From the NCBI GenBank assembly GCA_017562135.1, contig QEYB01000290.1:1-64000 (forward strand): a stretch of DNA of 64,000 bases, in the 5' to 3' direction. Below, piece after piece: positions 1 to 13,300 of this stretch. Position 1 is the stretch's first letter, and the number at the start of each line of letters is the position of its first letter. This stretch comes from Dipylidium caninum (Eukaryota; Platyhelminthes; Cestoda; Cyclophyllidea; Dipylidiidae). A model generated the notes under the pieces. The model was given only the letters and a program-made list of their open reading frames with translations. It did not search any database and was not told where the DNA came from. A program made the position numbers and the translations under genes.

Positions 1-2900
1 ATTGCGGCCATTGGAGGGTATTTCTAGGAGTGAGACTCTGACTCGGTTGAATATCATCACTCGATATTTCATTGTCTGCAGGCGATTCTCCAATGGAAGG
101 AAATTAGTCTAATCCCATCCGTTCTCTGTGAAGCAATGCTTCCTCCACACAATCACGCAGAATGGTCTCCCAGATTGCGGACATTGGAGAGTGTATTTCC
201 TAGGAAGGCATACACAATGGAATGACTCGGTTGGATAGTCAGACAATCCGCCTCGAGTATAAGTCCATTGTTCGCAGGACGATTTCTCCAAGTGCGAGGC
301 GAAATCTCTCACATCCCATGTTGCTCGTGTGAAGCAAATGCTTCCTCCACAAAATCACGCAGAATGGTCTCCCAGTTGCGGACATTGTAGTGTATTATTC
401 CTAGGAGGATGACACAAATGACGTCGGGTTTGGAATAGTCATTCAATTCCGCCTCGAGTATAGCGCATTGTTTCGGCAGGCGATTTTTTTTTCTCCAAGT
501 GCGACGGCGAAATCTCTCAACATCCCATGTTTGCTTCGTGTGAAGCAATGCTTCCTCTCACACAAAATCACGCAGGAAATGGTCTCAGTTGCGGACATTG
601 GAGTGGTGTATTTCCTAGGAGGATGGACACTGACTCGGGTTGGAGTATTCACAATTCTGCCCGTCTCGTATTATTAGTCATTGTTTCCGTCTAGGCCCGA
701 TTCCCAAAGTGGCGAGGCGAATTTCACATCCCCCAATTGTTCTCGTGTGAAGCAATGCATTAGCACACACAACCTCCCAGTTGAGGAATTGGAGTTTTCT
801 AGATAACGGCAGAAATGGTCTCCCAGTTGTGTGACATTTGGGAGGTGATTTCCAAGGAGTGATGGACACAGTGGCTCGAGGTTGGTCATATCCGTCAGAG
901 TCATTTCCGCCTCAGAGTATTATAGTCTTGTTCGTGTTAGGCGATTTCCCAATGACGATTTCTCCAAGTGCGAGACGAAATCTCTCACATCCCCATGTTG
1001 CTCGTGTGAAGCAATAGCTTCTTGTTCCACAAATCACGCACGAATTGGTCCCAGTTGCCGGACCATTGGAAGGTGTAATTCTAGGAGGATGGAAACTGAC
1101 TACGGGTTGGATAAGTCATAATCAATCTGCCCGGAACGACCACGGAATACACAACGGCCGATTATTGTCATTGTTTCCGGCAGGCCGATTTCTCCAGTGC
1201 GAGGCGCGCCCCCCGAAATCTCTCACACCCAAATGCTCGTGTGAAGCATCTTCCTCCACACAAATCACGCAGATGGTTCTCGGCCAAGTTGCGGACATTC
1301 GGAAGTGTATTCCTAGAGGATACCAATGACTCCCGGTTGGATAGTCCAGTCAATCGCTCGAGTTGTCAATAGTCATTGTTCGGCAGCGATTCTCCCAATT
1401 TCGAAGGGCGGAAATCCTCTCACATCCCCATGTTGCTCGTGTCACACGCATATGCTTTCCTCCACACAAATCGGAAAACGCAGAATGGTCCCTCCCAGTT
1501 GCGGACATTGGAGGTGTATTTCCTAGGAGGAATAGGAGGATGGACACGACTCGGGTTGTTGGATAGTCAGTCAATCTCCCGAGTATAGCCATTGTTCGGC
1601 AGGCGATTTCTCCAAAGTGCGGGAAATTCTCTACATCCCCATGTTGCCCGTCGAAAGCGAAAATCCTCCACACAAATCACGCGAATGGTCCATCCAGTTT
1701 GCCGGACATGGAGTGTATTTCCTAGGAGGGGTGTACCACTTGACTCTGGTTGATAGTCAGTCTAAGCTCTGCCGGCCGATTATTGGCCATTGTTCGGCAA
1801 CATGGTCGATTCTCTCCAAGTCGAGAAATCTGCTCCATCCCATGTTTGCTAGTGTGAAGCAATGCTTCCATCCACACAAATCCCCACGCAGAAATGGTGC
1901 TCTCAGTTGCGGACATTGGAGGTGTATTTCCTGGAGGACTAGCTGACACAATCTGCCCCGGCCGGATGTTCATTGTTCGGCAGGCGACTCCAAAAGTTCC
2001 GAAGGGATCTATTTCCAGTCCGTGTGAAAGCATAGCTACTTCAATCACTTGAATGTTCTCCCGCCATTGGATCATGGGACGATCGAGGGTTGGAATAGTA
2101 TATACAACTCTGCCTTCTTGGGCGAATTAGGTTCGGTAAACCACGATTTCCAATATCGAAGGGAAATCCTCTCACATCCCCATGTTGCTCGTGTGAAGCA
2201 ATGCTTCCTCCACAACAAATCACCCGCAGAATGGTCTCCCAGTTGCGGACATTGGAGGTGTATTTCCTAGGAGGATGTACAACTGACTCGGGTTGGACAT
2301 AGTCATCAATCTGCCGAGTCAGTCAGCGATTTCTCCGCGAGGGTAAATTCTCTCAACATCCCATGTTGCTCGTGGTGAAAGCAATGCTTCCTCCACACAA
2401 AATCACCGCAAGAAATGGGTCTCCCGGACAGATTGGAGGTGTATTTCCTAGGAGGATGGACACACAAACTCGGGTTGGACTGGCTTTGGATAGTCAGTCA
2501 ATTCGCATCGTAAAATAGTACCCATAGTAATCATTGTTCGCAGGCGATTTCTCCAAGTGGGCGAGGGCGAAATCTCTCCACATCCCCATGTTGCTCGTGT
2601 GAAGCAATGCTTCTCACGGGATTGAGATACACCAAAATCACGGCAGAAATGTGGTCTCCCAGTTGCGGACCATTGGAGGTGTAATTTCGTTGAATAGTCT
2701 AGGAGGATGGACATGCGAAGGACCTCGGTTGGCTTCCCTCCACACAAATAGTCAGTCATCTGCCGCGTATAGCTTCATTGTTCGCGTCTCCAAGAATGGC
2801 AAATCACATCAGCATTTCTCCCGGGCGAAAATTTCGATTTCTCCAAAGGCGAAATCTCTCACATCCCATGTTGCTCGTGTGAAGCAATGCTTCCTCCACA
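1..2900. repeat. Degraded/indel-rich left part of the satellite array
   Basis: Units here are recognisable but carry many single-base insertions, duplicated bases and stretched homopolymers (for example a run of nine T near 485-493 in the core), plus displaced fragments near 2600-2800. From about 2900 the units become almost uniform. Either this is an old, decaying flank of the array or it is a poorly polished contig end. The indel type (single-base, homopolymer) favours the second explanation, but it cannot be decided from the sequence. Confidence 0.8.
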
Positions 2901-5900
2901 CAAATCACGCAGAATGGTCTCCCAGTTGCGGACATTGAGGTGTATTTCCTAGGAGGATACACAATGACTCGGTTGGATAGTCAGTCAATCTGCCCGCTCG
3001 ATATTGTCATTGTTCGGCAGGCGATTTCTCCAAGTGCGAGGCGAAATCTCTCACATCCCCATGTTGCTCGTGTGAAGCAATGCTTCCTCCACACAAATCA
3101 CGCAGAATGGTCTCCCAGTTGCGGACATTGGAGGTGTATTTCCTAGGAGGACACTGACTCGGGTTGGATAGTCAGTCAATCTGCCCGGCCGATTATGTCA
3201 TTGTTCGGCAGGCGATTTCTCCAAGTGCGAGGCGAAATCTCTCACATCCCATGTTGCTCGTGTGAAGCAATGCTTCCTCCACACAAATCACGCAGAATGG
3301 TCTCCCAGTTGCGGACATTGGAGGTGTATTTCCTAGGAGGATGGACACTGACTCGGGTTGGATAGTCAGTCAATCTGCTCGAGTATAGTCATTGTTCGGC
3401 AGGCGATTTCTCCAAGTGCGAGGCGAAATCTCTCACATCCCCATGTTGCTCGTGTGAAGCAATGCTTCCTCCACACAAATCACGCAGAATGGTCTCCCAG
3501 TTGCGGACATTGGAGGTGTATTTCCTAGGAGGATACACAAATGACTTCGGTTGGAATAGTCAGTCAAGTCGCTCGAGTATAGCCATTGTTCGGCAGGCGA
3601 TTTCTCCAAGTGCGAGGCGAAATCTCTCACATCCCATGTTGCTCGTGTGAAGCAATGCTTCCTCCACACAAATCACGCAGAATGGTCTCCCAGTTGCGGA
3701 CATTGGAGGTGTATTTCCTAGGAGGATGGACACTGACTCGGGTTTGGATAGTCAGTCAATCTGCCCGAGTATAGCCATTGTTCGGCAGGCGATTTCTCCA
3801 AGTGCGAGGCGAAATCTCTCACATCCCCATGTTGCTCGTGTGAAGCAATGCTTCCTCCACACAAATCACGCAGAATGGTCTCCCAGTTGCGGACATTGGA
3901 GGTGTATTTCCTAGGAGGATGGACACTGACTCGGTTGGATAGTCAGTCAATCTCCGGCCGATTATTGTCATTGTTCGGCAGGCGATTTCTCCAAGTGCGA
4001 AGGCGAAATCTCTCACATCCCCATGTTGCTCGTGTGAAGCAATGCTTCCTCCACACAAATCACGCAGAATGGTCTCCCAGTTGCGGACATTGGAGGTGTA
4101 TTTCCTAGGAGGATACACAATGACTCGGGTTGGATAGTCAGTCAATCCGCTCGCGTAGAGTCATTGTTCGGCAGGCGATTTCTCCAAGTGCGAGGCGAAA
4201 TCTCTCACATCCCCATGTTGCTCGTGTGAAAGCAATGCTTCCTCCACACAAATCACGCAGAATGGTCTCCCAGTTGCGGACATTGGAGGTGTATTTTCCT
4301 AGGAGGATACACAATGACTCGGGTTAAATCCCAGTGCGGACAGGTGTATTTCAATCCGCTCGAGTATTAATCATTGTTCGGGCAGGCGATTTCTCCAAGT
4401 GCGAGGCGAAATCTCTCACATCCCCATGTTGCTCGTGTGAAGCAATGCTTCCTCCACACAAATCACGCAGAATGGTCTCCCAGTTGCGGACATTGGAGGT
4501 GTATTTCCTAGGAGGATGGACACTGACTCGGGTTGGATAGTCATTTCAATCTGCCCGCCGATTATTGTCATTGTTCGGCAGGCGATTTCTCCAAGTGCGA
4601 GGGAAATCTCTCACATCCCCATGTTGCTCGTGTGAAGCAATGCTTCCTCCACACAAATCACGCAGAATGGTCTCCCAGTTGCGGACATTGGAGGTGTATT
4701 TCCTAGGAGGATGGACACTGACTCGGGTTGGATAGTCAGTCAATCCGCCTCGATTAGAGTCATTGTTCGGCAGGCGATTTCTCAAGTGCGAGGCGAAATC
4801 TCTCACATCCCATGTTGCTCGTGTGAAGCAATGCTTCCTCCACACAAATCACGCAGAATGGTCTCCCAGTTGCGGACATTGGAGGTGTATTTCCTAGGAG
4901 GATATACATTGACTCGGGTTGGGATAGTCAGTCAATCCTGCCCGAGTATAGCCATTGTTCGGCAGGCGATTTCTCCAAGTGCGAGGCGAAATCTCTCACA
5001 TCCCCATGTTGCTCGTGTGAAGCAATGCTTCCTCCACACAAATCACGCAGAATGGTCCTCCCAGTTGCGGACATTGGAGGTGTATTTCCTAGGAGGATAC
5101 ACACTGACTCCGGTTGGATCCCCAGTGAAGCCAATGTCAATGCCCGAGAGTATAGTCATTGTTCGGCAGGCGATTTCTCCAAGTGCGAGGCGAAATCTCT
5201 CACATCCCCATGTTGCTCGTGTGAAGCAATGCTTCCTCCACACAAATCACGCAGAATGGTCTCCCAGTTGCGGACATTGGAGGTGTATTTCCTAGGAGGA
5301 GGACACTGACTCGGGTTGGATAGTCAGTTCAATCGCTCGAGTATAGTCATTGTTCGGCAGGCGATTTCTCCAAGTGCGAGGCGAAATCTCTCACATCCCC
5401 ATGTTGCTCGTGTGAAGCAATGCTTCCTCCACACAAATCACGCAGAATGGTCTCCCAGTTGCGGACATTGGAGGTGTATTTCCTAGGAGGATGGACACTG
5501 ACTCGGGTTGGATAGTCAGTCAATCTGCCCGGCCGATTATTAGTCATTGTTCGGCAGGCGATTTCTCCAAGTGCGAGGCGAAATCTCTCACATCCCATGT
5601 TGCTCGTGTGAAGCAATGCTTCCTCCACACAAATCACGCAGAATGGTCTCCCAGTTGCGGACATTGGAGGTGTATTTCCTAGGAGGATAGTCACTGGACT
5701 CCGGTTGGATAGTCAGTCAATCCGCTGCGGACGAGTATAGTCATTGTTCGGCAGGCGATTTCTCCAAGTGCGAGGCGAAATCTCTCACATCCCCATGTTG
5801 CTCGTGTGAAGCAATGCTTCCTCCACACAAATCACGCAGAATGGTCTCCCAGTTTGCGGACATTGGAGGTGTATTTCCTAGGAGGATGGACACAATGACT

Positions 5901-8900
5901 CGGGTTGGATAGTCAGTCAATCCGCTCGAGTATAGTCATTGTTCGGCAGGCGATTTCTCCAAGTGCGAGGCGAAATCTCTCACATCCCCATGTTGCTCGT
6001 GTGAAGCAATGCTTCCTCCACACAAATCAGCGCAGAATGGTCTCCCAGTTGCGGACATTGGAGGTGTATTTCCTAGGAGGATGGACACTGACTCGGGTTG
6101 GATAGTCATTCAATCTGCCCGGCGATTATTGTCATTGTTCGGCAGGCGATTTCTCCAAGTGCGAGGCGAAATCTCTCACATCCCCATGTTGCTCGTGTGA
6201 AGCAATGCTTCCTCCACACAAATCACGCAGAATGGTCTCCAGTTGCGGACATTGGAGGTGTATTTCCTAGGAGGATGGACACTGACTCGGGTTGGACAGT
6301 CAGTCAATCCTGCCGGCGAGTTAGAGTCATTGTTCGGCAGGCGATTTCTCCAAGTGCGAGGCGAAAATCTCTCACATCCCCATGTTTCTCGTGTGAAGCA
6401 ATGCTTCCTCCACACAAATCACGCAGAATGGTCTCCCAGTTGCGGACATTGGAGGTGTATTTCCTAGGAGGATGGACACTGACTCCGGTTGGATAGTCAG
6501 TCAATCCGCTCGAGTATAGTCATTGTTCGGCAGGCGATTTCTCCAAGTGCGAGGCGAAATCTCTCACATCCCCATGTTGCTCGTGTGAAGCAATGCTTCC
6601 TCCACACAAATCACGCAGAATGGTCTCCCAGTTGCGGACATTGGAGGTGTATTTCCTAGGAGGATGGACACTGACTCGGGTTGGATAGTCATTCAATCTG
6701 CCCGGCGATTATTGGTCATTGTTCGGCAGGGCGATTTCTCCAAGTGCGAAGGGCGAAATCTCTCACATCCCCATGTTGCTCGTGTGAAGCAATGCTTCCT
6801 CCACACAAATCACGCAGAATGGTCTCCCAGTTGCGGACATTGGAGGTGTATTTCCTAGGAGGATACACAATGACTCGGTTGGATAAGTCAGTCAATCCGT
6901 CGAGTATAGTCATTGTTCGGCAGGCGATTTCTCCAAGTTGCGAGGCGAAATCTCTCACATCCCCATGTTGCTCGTGTGAAGCAATGCTTCCTCCACACAA
7001 ATCACGCAGAATGGTCTCCCAGTTGCGGACATTGGAGGTGTATTTCCTAGGAGGATGGACACTGACTCGGGTTGGATAGTCAGTCAATGCTCGAGTATAG
7101 TCATTGTTCGGCAGGCGATTTCTCCAAGTGCGAGGCGAAATCTCTCACATCCCCATGTTGCTCGTGTGAAGCAATGCTTCCTCCACACAAATCACGCAGA
7201 ATGGTCTCCCAGTTGCGGACATTGGAGGTGTATTTCCTAGAGGATGGACACTGACTCGGGTTGGATAGTCAGTCAATCCGCTCGAGTATAGTCATTGTTT
7301 CGGCAGGCGATTTCTCCAAGTGCGAGGCGAAATCTCTCACATCCCCATGTTGCTCGTGTGAAGCAATGCTTCCTCCACACAAATCACGCAGAATGGTCTC
7401 CCAGTTGCGGACATTGGAGGTGTATTTCCTAGGAGGATGGGACACTGACTTCGGGTTGGATAGTCATTCAATCCTGCCCGGACTCCGATTATTAGTCATT
7501 GTTCGGCAGGCGATTTCTCCAAGTGCGAGGCGAAATCTCTCACATCCCCATTGTTGCTCGTGTGAAGCAATGCTTCCTCCACACAAATCACGCAGGAATG
7601 GTCTCCCAGTTGCGGACATTGGAGGTGTATTTCCTAGGAGGATGGACACTGACTCGGGTTGGATAGTCATTCAATCTCCGCCGATTATAGTCATTGTTCG
7701 GCAGGCGATTTCTCCAAGTTCGAAGGCGAAATCTCTCACATCCCCATGTTGCTCGTGTGAAGCAATGCTTCCTCCACACAAATCACGCAGAATGGTCTCC
7801 CAGTTGCGGACATTGGAGGTGTATTTCCTAGGAGGATGGACACTGACTCGGGTTGGATAGTCAGTCAATCTGCCCGGCCGATTATAGTCATTGTTCGGCA
7901 GGCGATTTCTCCAAGTGCGAGGCGAAATCTCTCACATCCCCATGTTGCTCGTGTGAAGCAATGCTTCCTCCACACAAATCACGCAGAATGGTCTCCAGTT
8001 GCGGACATTGGAGGTGTATTTCCTAGGAGGATGGACACTGACTCGGTTGGATAGTCATTCAATCTGCCCGGCCGATTATTAGTCATTGTTCGGCAGGCGA
8101 TTTCTCCAAGTGCGAGGCGAAATCTCTCACATCCCCATGTTGCTCGTGTGAAGCAATGCTTCCTCCACACAAATCACGCAGAATGGTCTCCCAGTTGCGG
8201 ACATTGGAGGTGTATTTCCTAGGAGGATGACACTGACTCGGGTTGGATAGTCAGTCAATCTGCCCGAGTATAGTCATTGTTCGGCAGGCGATTTCTCCAA
8301 GTTGCGAGGCGAAATCTCTCACATCCCCATGTTGCTCGTGTGAAGCAATGCTTCCTCCACACAAATCACGCAGAATGGTCTCCCAGTTGCGGACATTGGA
8401 GGTGTATTTCCTAGGAGGATGGACACTGACTCGGGTTGGATAGTCAGTCAATCTGCCCGGCCGATTATAGTCATTGTTCGGCAGGCGATTTCTCCAAGTG
8501 CGAGGCGAAATCTCTCACATCCCCATGTTGCTCGTGTGAAGCAATGCTTCCTCCACACAAATCACGCAGAATGGTCTCGCAGTTGCGGACATTGGAGGTG
8601 TATTTCCTAGGAGGATGGACACTGACTCGATTTGGATAGTCAGTCAATCTGCCCGAGTATAGCCATTGTTCGGCAGGCGATTTCTCCAAGTGCGAGGCGA
8701 AATCTCTCACATCCCCATGTTGCTCGTGTGAAGCAATGCTTCCTCCACACAAATCACGCAGAATGGTCTCCCAGTTGCGGACATTGGAGGTGTATTTCCT
8801 AGGAGGATTGAATCTGACTCGAGTTGGATAGTCAGTCAATCTGCCCGAGTATAGCCATTGTTCGGCAGGCGATTTCTCCAAGTGCGAGGCGAAATCTCTC

Positions 8901-9347
8901 ACATCCCATGTTGCTCGTGTGAAGCAATGCTTCCTCCACAAAATCACGCAGAATGGTCTCCCAGTTGCGGACTTTGGAGGTGTATTTCCTAGGAGGATAG
9001 ACACTGACTCGGGTTGGATAGTCAGTCAATCTGCCCGGCCGATTATAGTCATTGTTCGGCAGGCGATTTCTCCAAGTGCGAGGCGAAATCTCTCACATCC
9101 CCATGTTGCTCGTGTGAAGCAATGCTTCCTCCACACAAATCACGCAGAATGGTCTCCCAGTTGCGGACATTGGAGGTGTATTTCCTAGGAGGATGGACTC
9201 TGACTCGAGTTGGATAGTCAGTCAATCTGCCCGAGTATAGCCATTGTTCGGCAGGCGATTTCTCCAAGTGCGAGGCGAAATCTCTCACATCCCCATGTTG
9301 CTCGTGTGAAGCAATGCTTCCTCCACACAAATCTCGCAGATTGCTCT
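1..9347. repeat. Satellite array, ~193-bp unit, about 48 tandem copies
   Basis: The same unit repeats head to tail from the window edge to about 9347. Spacing of one landmark (the TTGGATAGT step) is 190-196 bp between successive right-hand copies (8436, 8632, 8824, 9014, 9210). Each unit has a strongly conserved core that includes AGGCGATTTCTCCAAGTGCG, then a GCTCGTGTGAAGCAATGCTT block and a GGAGGTGTATTTCCTAGGAG block, and a short variable linker before ATTGTTCGGCAGG. The last unit stops mid-core near 9347, where the sequence becomes unique. The period is close to a nucleosome repeat, as is common for satellites. Long open frames across units (up to ~199 codons on both strands) are by-products of a period that is rarely interrupted by stops, and are not annotated as genes. 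The array continues past the left edge of the window. Confidence 0.97.
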
Positions 9348-9394
9348 CCCCACGTTTACAATAACCAAATATTATTTCTCATTTTTCGGGTGAA

Positions 9395-9411
9395 ACAACA
9401 ACAACAACAAC
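9395..9411. repeat. (CAA)n microsatellite
   Basis: Five to six CAA triplets lie just beyond the satellite boundary. The tract is short and simple, with no coding context. Confidence 0.75.
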
Positions 9412-9479
9412 GATACACCCACAATATTCCTATCATCAAGACATGTTCACATGTAAATACACTAATAGGCGTGTAGCCT

Positions 9480-10340
9480 CAGCCTGAGCCACAGGTAATC
9501 AAGTAGGTCAAGCAAGTAGTGAAACATGGGCACGATACATATGCTCAACAGAAACGTAAGCCCTATTGCACTGACAAATTGAGCAAAGCCTCTCAACAGA
9601 CGACAGATATAAGAAGATTAAAAGCAAAGGTAAACTTGGTCAAAAGATTTCATAACCACTTATAAATGCATAAACTGTGCTTATAGCCACAGATATTAAA
9701 TCTAGTATTGAAAGCAAATAATGAAACATTGGTAGAAAAAAAACAGATGTCAGAAGGAAAGAGCATCGAATATGCCCCATTACACTCTGACTTATTAACA
9801 AAAAGAACCCTCCCAAAAGTGGACAGATAAAATAAGAGGAAAATCAGGCTAAGACATGTGGAAAATAAGAAGTACACAGAATGCATCACTAATAACAACC
9901 GTACACACACATATTAGTCCCAACATCAGCATAGAGACACAGGTCATCAAGTCGGTAGAGTAAACAATTAAACATTGGTAAAATAAAAGAAGCCAATAAG
10001 AAACAGCATCGAATATGTCCTAATGCCTTCTAATACTCAGAAAAAGAAGAAAAAAGAAGAAGAAGAATAGGAGGAGGAAGAGGAGGAGGAGGAAGACGAA
10101 GACGTAGACGAAGAGGAAGACGAAGACGAAGGAAGGCTCCCAACAGACAACATATATGACCAGAGTAAAGTAAAATTGCGCATAAGATTTTATAACCACT
10201 TATAAATCCAATAATTATCCTTATAGTCACAGCAGGAGCCACAGATAACCAAGTATTGGAAGCAAATAATGAAACATTGGTAAAAAAATTGCAATATTGA
10301 AATAAAAGATATCCACGCGTTCTGACTGAAGACACCGCGA
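9480..10340. repeat. Degenerate interspersed/tandem repeat, about four diverged copies
   Basis: A motif reading roughly 'cacag(g/a)taa(t/c)caagta ... gaaacattggtaaaa' recurs near 9490, 9690, 9945 and 10235. Longer shared stretches ('ataaccacttataaat', 'agcaaataatgaaacattgg') link 9650-9732 with 10190-10280. 'cagcatcgaatatg' recurs at 9762 and 10004. The spacing is irregular (about 200-300 bp), so this is an eroded tandem or dispersed repeat. It is unrelated in sequence to the 193-bp satellite next door. Confidence 0.55.
10040..10132. repeat. Purine-rich trinucleotide tract (GAA/GGA/GAC)
   Basis: About 90 bp of almost pure A/G with a three-base rhythm (aag, agg, gac). It is open in frame for that reason only. 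Read on the minus strand it gives a Leu/Pro/Arg-rich translation with no resemblance to a protein family, so I call it a microsatellite rather than a gene. Confidence 0.75.
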
Positions 10341-13300
10341 ATCAGAACATTCTGTCGGAGTTCGTCAAAATACCTTAATGTAAATCCAGTTTTGCATATT
10401 TTCTATAATTTTTCGAGGATGCGTACTAATTGTCGCTAATGCACTTTGCCATACTGCACCATTGGCACCAGCATAAATGCGGATACCTCGGTGAGTGCGA
10501 GTGCCTTGCGAAGACAATGCTTTGTCCGCGCTCCGCTCCGCACCGCCTCTCCACTCATCACCTCAACCTGCCACACTCTATTTCACCACCGTCTCCATTC
10601 CTCCACCCTTCTTCAACTCATCAGATCGTTTTTTCCTTCTACTCCATTTGATGACAATGCCTAATATCTTTTATATTTTTTTTCCTCACGCGCATATTTT
10701 CCGCGTCGTGTTTTTTTATCCATTTGGACCACCTCCATTTGACTTACTCTCTAAGGTCACGCATTTAACCTCTCCTAAGTTTTTCTTCTTGGATAACTTG
10801 TAATTTTTCATAGTTTACACCTTACTGTAATCGTGTATTCTAGGCTTTTTGCGCTATGTTGTCAACTCTCGACTTCTTTCTTGTAATTTTGCGACTCTTC
10901 TGAATCGGGGAAGCGACGCGACGATTTGAATCTCATAGAGCCTTATAGTAACCTAAATGGAATAAGGGACTTTTGCTCGTGCAGTGTCAATAAATTGGGT
11001 GCCCGAAATCCTTAATAAATATTGTACATGTATGAATTCTTAACACTACGTACTTGATAGGCACGTCTGTTGGTTTTGGCGAATCCGATGTGGCGATATA
11101 TTAATGATGGCAATCGGTCATGGTACCACGAAATGTGATTGGACGCTCTGTTGCGAAGCGGAAGATGTGAATATGGTAAGAAAGCCGTGTTGTCGATCTC
11201 ACTCTTTACGTGGTAGTCGAGTCCGAAGGTTGAGACTGTCACAATAAACATCGGATATCCAGTCTGCTATTGCTCCGTGCCGCTTCTTTGGCACCTTCCT
11301 TCCCCACACGCCTCCAAACGAGTTTCTTCAAGTTGAAACAGTCGAATGAATTCAGGTTTCTAATACCTTTTAGGGAGAAACATTCTTATGATGGCAAACC
11401 CACAATGTGTAGGTAGGACTCCTTACCTCTCGCGGATTTGAGAGGTGTTTCCAGAGAATATCCTTGCGGTTGAATCAGCGTTCCCTTGATTCTGAGATGT
11501 CTTGGTTGTTCAACGATGCATCAGAAGGTGATGAGACCACTCCTGGAGACCGGGGATACGAATCTAAGCCTTAACCAATTGTCCAGGGAGAAAGTAAGAG
11601 GTCCCGATGTTGCTCACTTCTCCTCTGAGTGATCGACCTGGCAATGGAAAGACTGAGTAGAGAACGAACATGGAAAGTTGAATGAATGTCAGTGCACCTC
11701 TTTATCGTCTTGCGTACCCGTCTTTCGAAGGAGAAATGCCAGCACAGGATGCTATAATAGTGGAGCAGTGAAAAGGATGACAAACGTCCACGCTCGGGGG
11801 CGTGTTGGAAACGCTGGATATCAACGAATGGTATTAGGTCATATTTTTGTAAACTTGGTCTGGTTGTCTCTCAGTGATGGAGTTGCTGAAAAAGAACGCC
11901 TTTTTATTATTTAAGCCACAGTTTATCAGCTGGAGTGAATTTTGATAAGTATGGTCTTTTGATAACGAGGCGATATCGCAGTGATTACTTTTATAGTCTT
12001 ATATAAGCAGTGAGGCCTCAGCATTTGATAGGAAAGAATAATTCCGTCTTCTACCAAATCATTTCCATCACTCTCGTCGGTGCGTATTCTTGCAAATTGG
12101 GATTTTGTCTGCTGCTCATTGTGTGCTTCACATATTTAAGCTTACTCATATTTTCACTAATTCTTTTTACTGATGATCCATTATTTCCTTCCCATACTTG
12201 TCATCTCTGGTTCATGCTGAGGCTACATTCACCATTTTGAAGTGCTTGTGTCATGCGCCTAAACCCAAACCACCAAACCACCCATGGCATTATTGTACTT
12301 GAGGCAATTTGGCATTTCATACCTGTCGGTGCAGCTTTGATAAAAAAAATTATATCGGCGATAAAATAAAAGGGTGCTAAGATGATGTTTTTGTTGTTGT
12401 TTGTCCTCGTTGGTCTTAAAAGATGCTGATATCGTTTATCCTCAACACACCAAATGATCAGCAGAGAGGCAGTGTGAAGGTGCTAATGACAGAGTAATCT
12501 CTAAAGGACAAAGGGAGAGACCGGTAAGGGACCGCCAACATCACTCAAAAATGGCACGTGAGGAAATTGAAGAAAGTGAAAGTTTGCGGACTACCACGTT
12601 GAAAATTAAAATAATGCAGCAAACCCCGACGAAAGTGAGTTTCAGACTATTGATGGATTCAATGATAATAAGATTGGGCAGCAGGTATCCGCAAGAGGAA
12701 GAACAATTGAAAGAAGTGGAAAGGTTTCGCTTTTAACATATCAATAAACTGATCTACTAACACAAACTGCTAGTTACTTCGTAACCTACAAGAATTTGAC
12801 TCCAACTTCCAACAATGCTTCAAGACAGCTTACAGATAGGCCTGTAGATGATTTTCGCCGGCGTCTCCTCGATGTAACGCATTCAGTTGGTATCTATGCA
12901 GAAAAAACACATCTTCAGCCAATGGTGACTCGTAGCACATTGCACCACACTAATCTGGACTACGTTTATCTTAAGACGAAGTGAACATTTACAGATTCTT
13001 CTGAGCGTTTCTTCTGTGCGCACAAAAATCCTCTCCCTCAGAATCCTCTTCTCATGGCAATGTCTTCAATAGTAATTCGTCCTCTCCTGCTGCTTCTGTT
13101 GCTCTTAATTCGTGGACTTGGTGTCTGTTTATATTTCCCATTCTATCTCTGATAATGATACTGTCGTGTTTATTACTCTTTCGCCTTTTCCACTCTACTT
13201 CTCCCCACACGTTTTCCACATTCTTCTCCGCACCCGTACCCGTCCCAGCCTCCGCTTCCATGTCTCTTCCCACTTCTACTTCCACTTTTGCCTTCACCTC

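Noticed and set aside
4711..5295. Long open frames in the satellite (up to ~199 codons)
   Set aside because: They follow the 193-bp period, shift frame with each unit-length change, and occur in several frames and both strands. No family resemblance and no start or splice logic.
1..9347. Possible CRISPR-like array
   Set aside because: The unit is far too long, the 'linker' is one of three related versions rather than unique spacers, and the context is eukaryotic with no cas genes.
3000..9347. Hammerhead ribozyme in the satellite, as in some flatworm satellites
   Set aside because: I looked for the CTGANGA core and the GAAA partner in the unit and did not find them together.
9650..10335. Minus-strand Leu/Phe-rich frames near 9650-9910 and 10030-10335 as membrane proteins
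   Set aside because: They arise from the degenerate repeat and the purine tract. Hydrophobicity comes from composition, and no family is seen.
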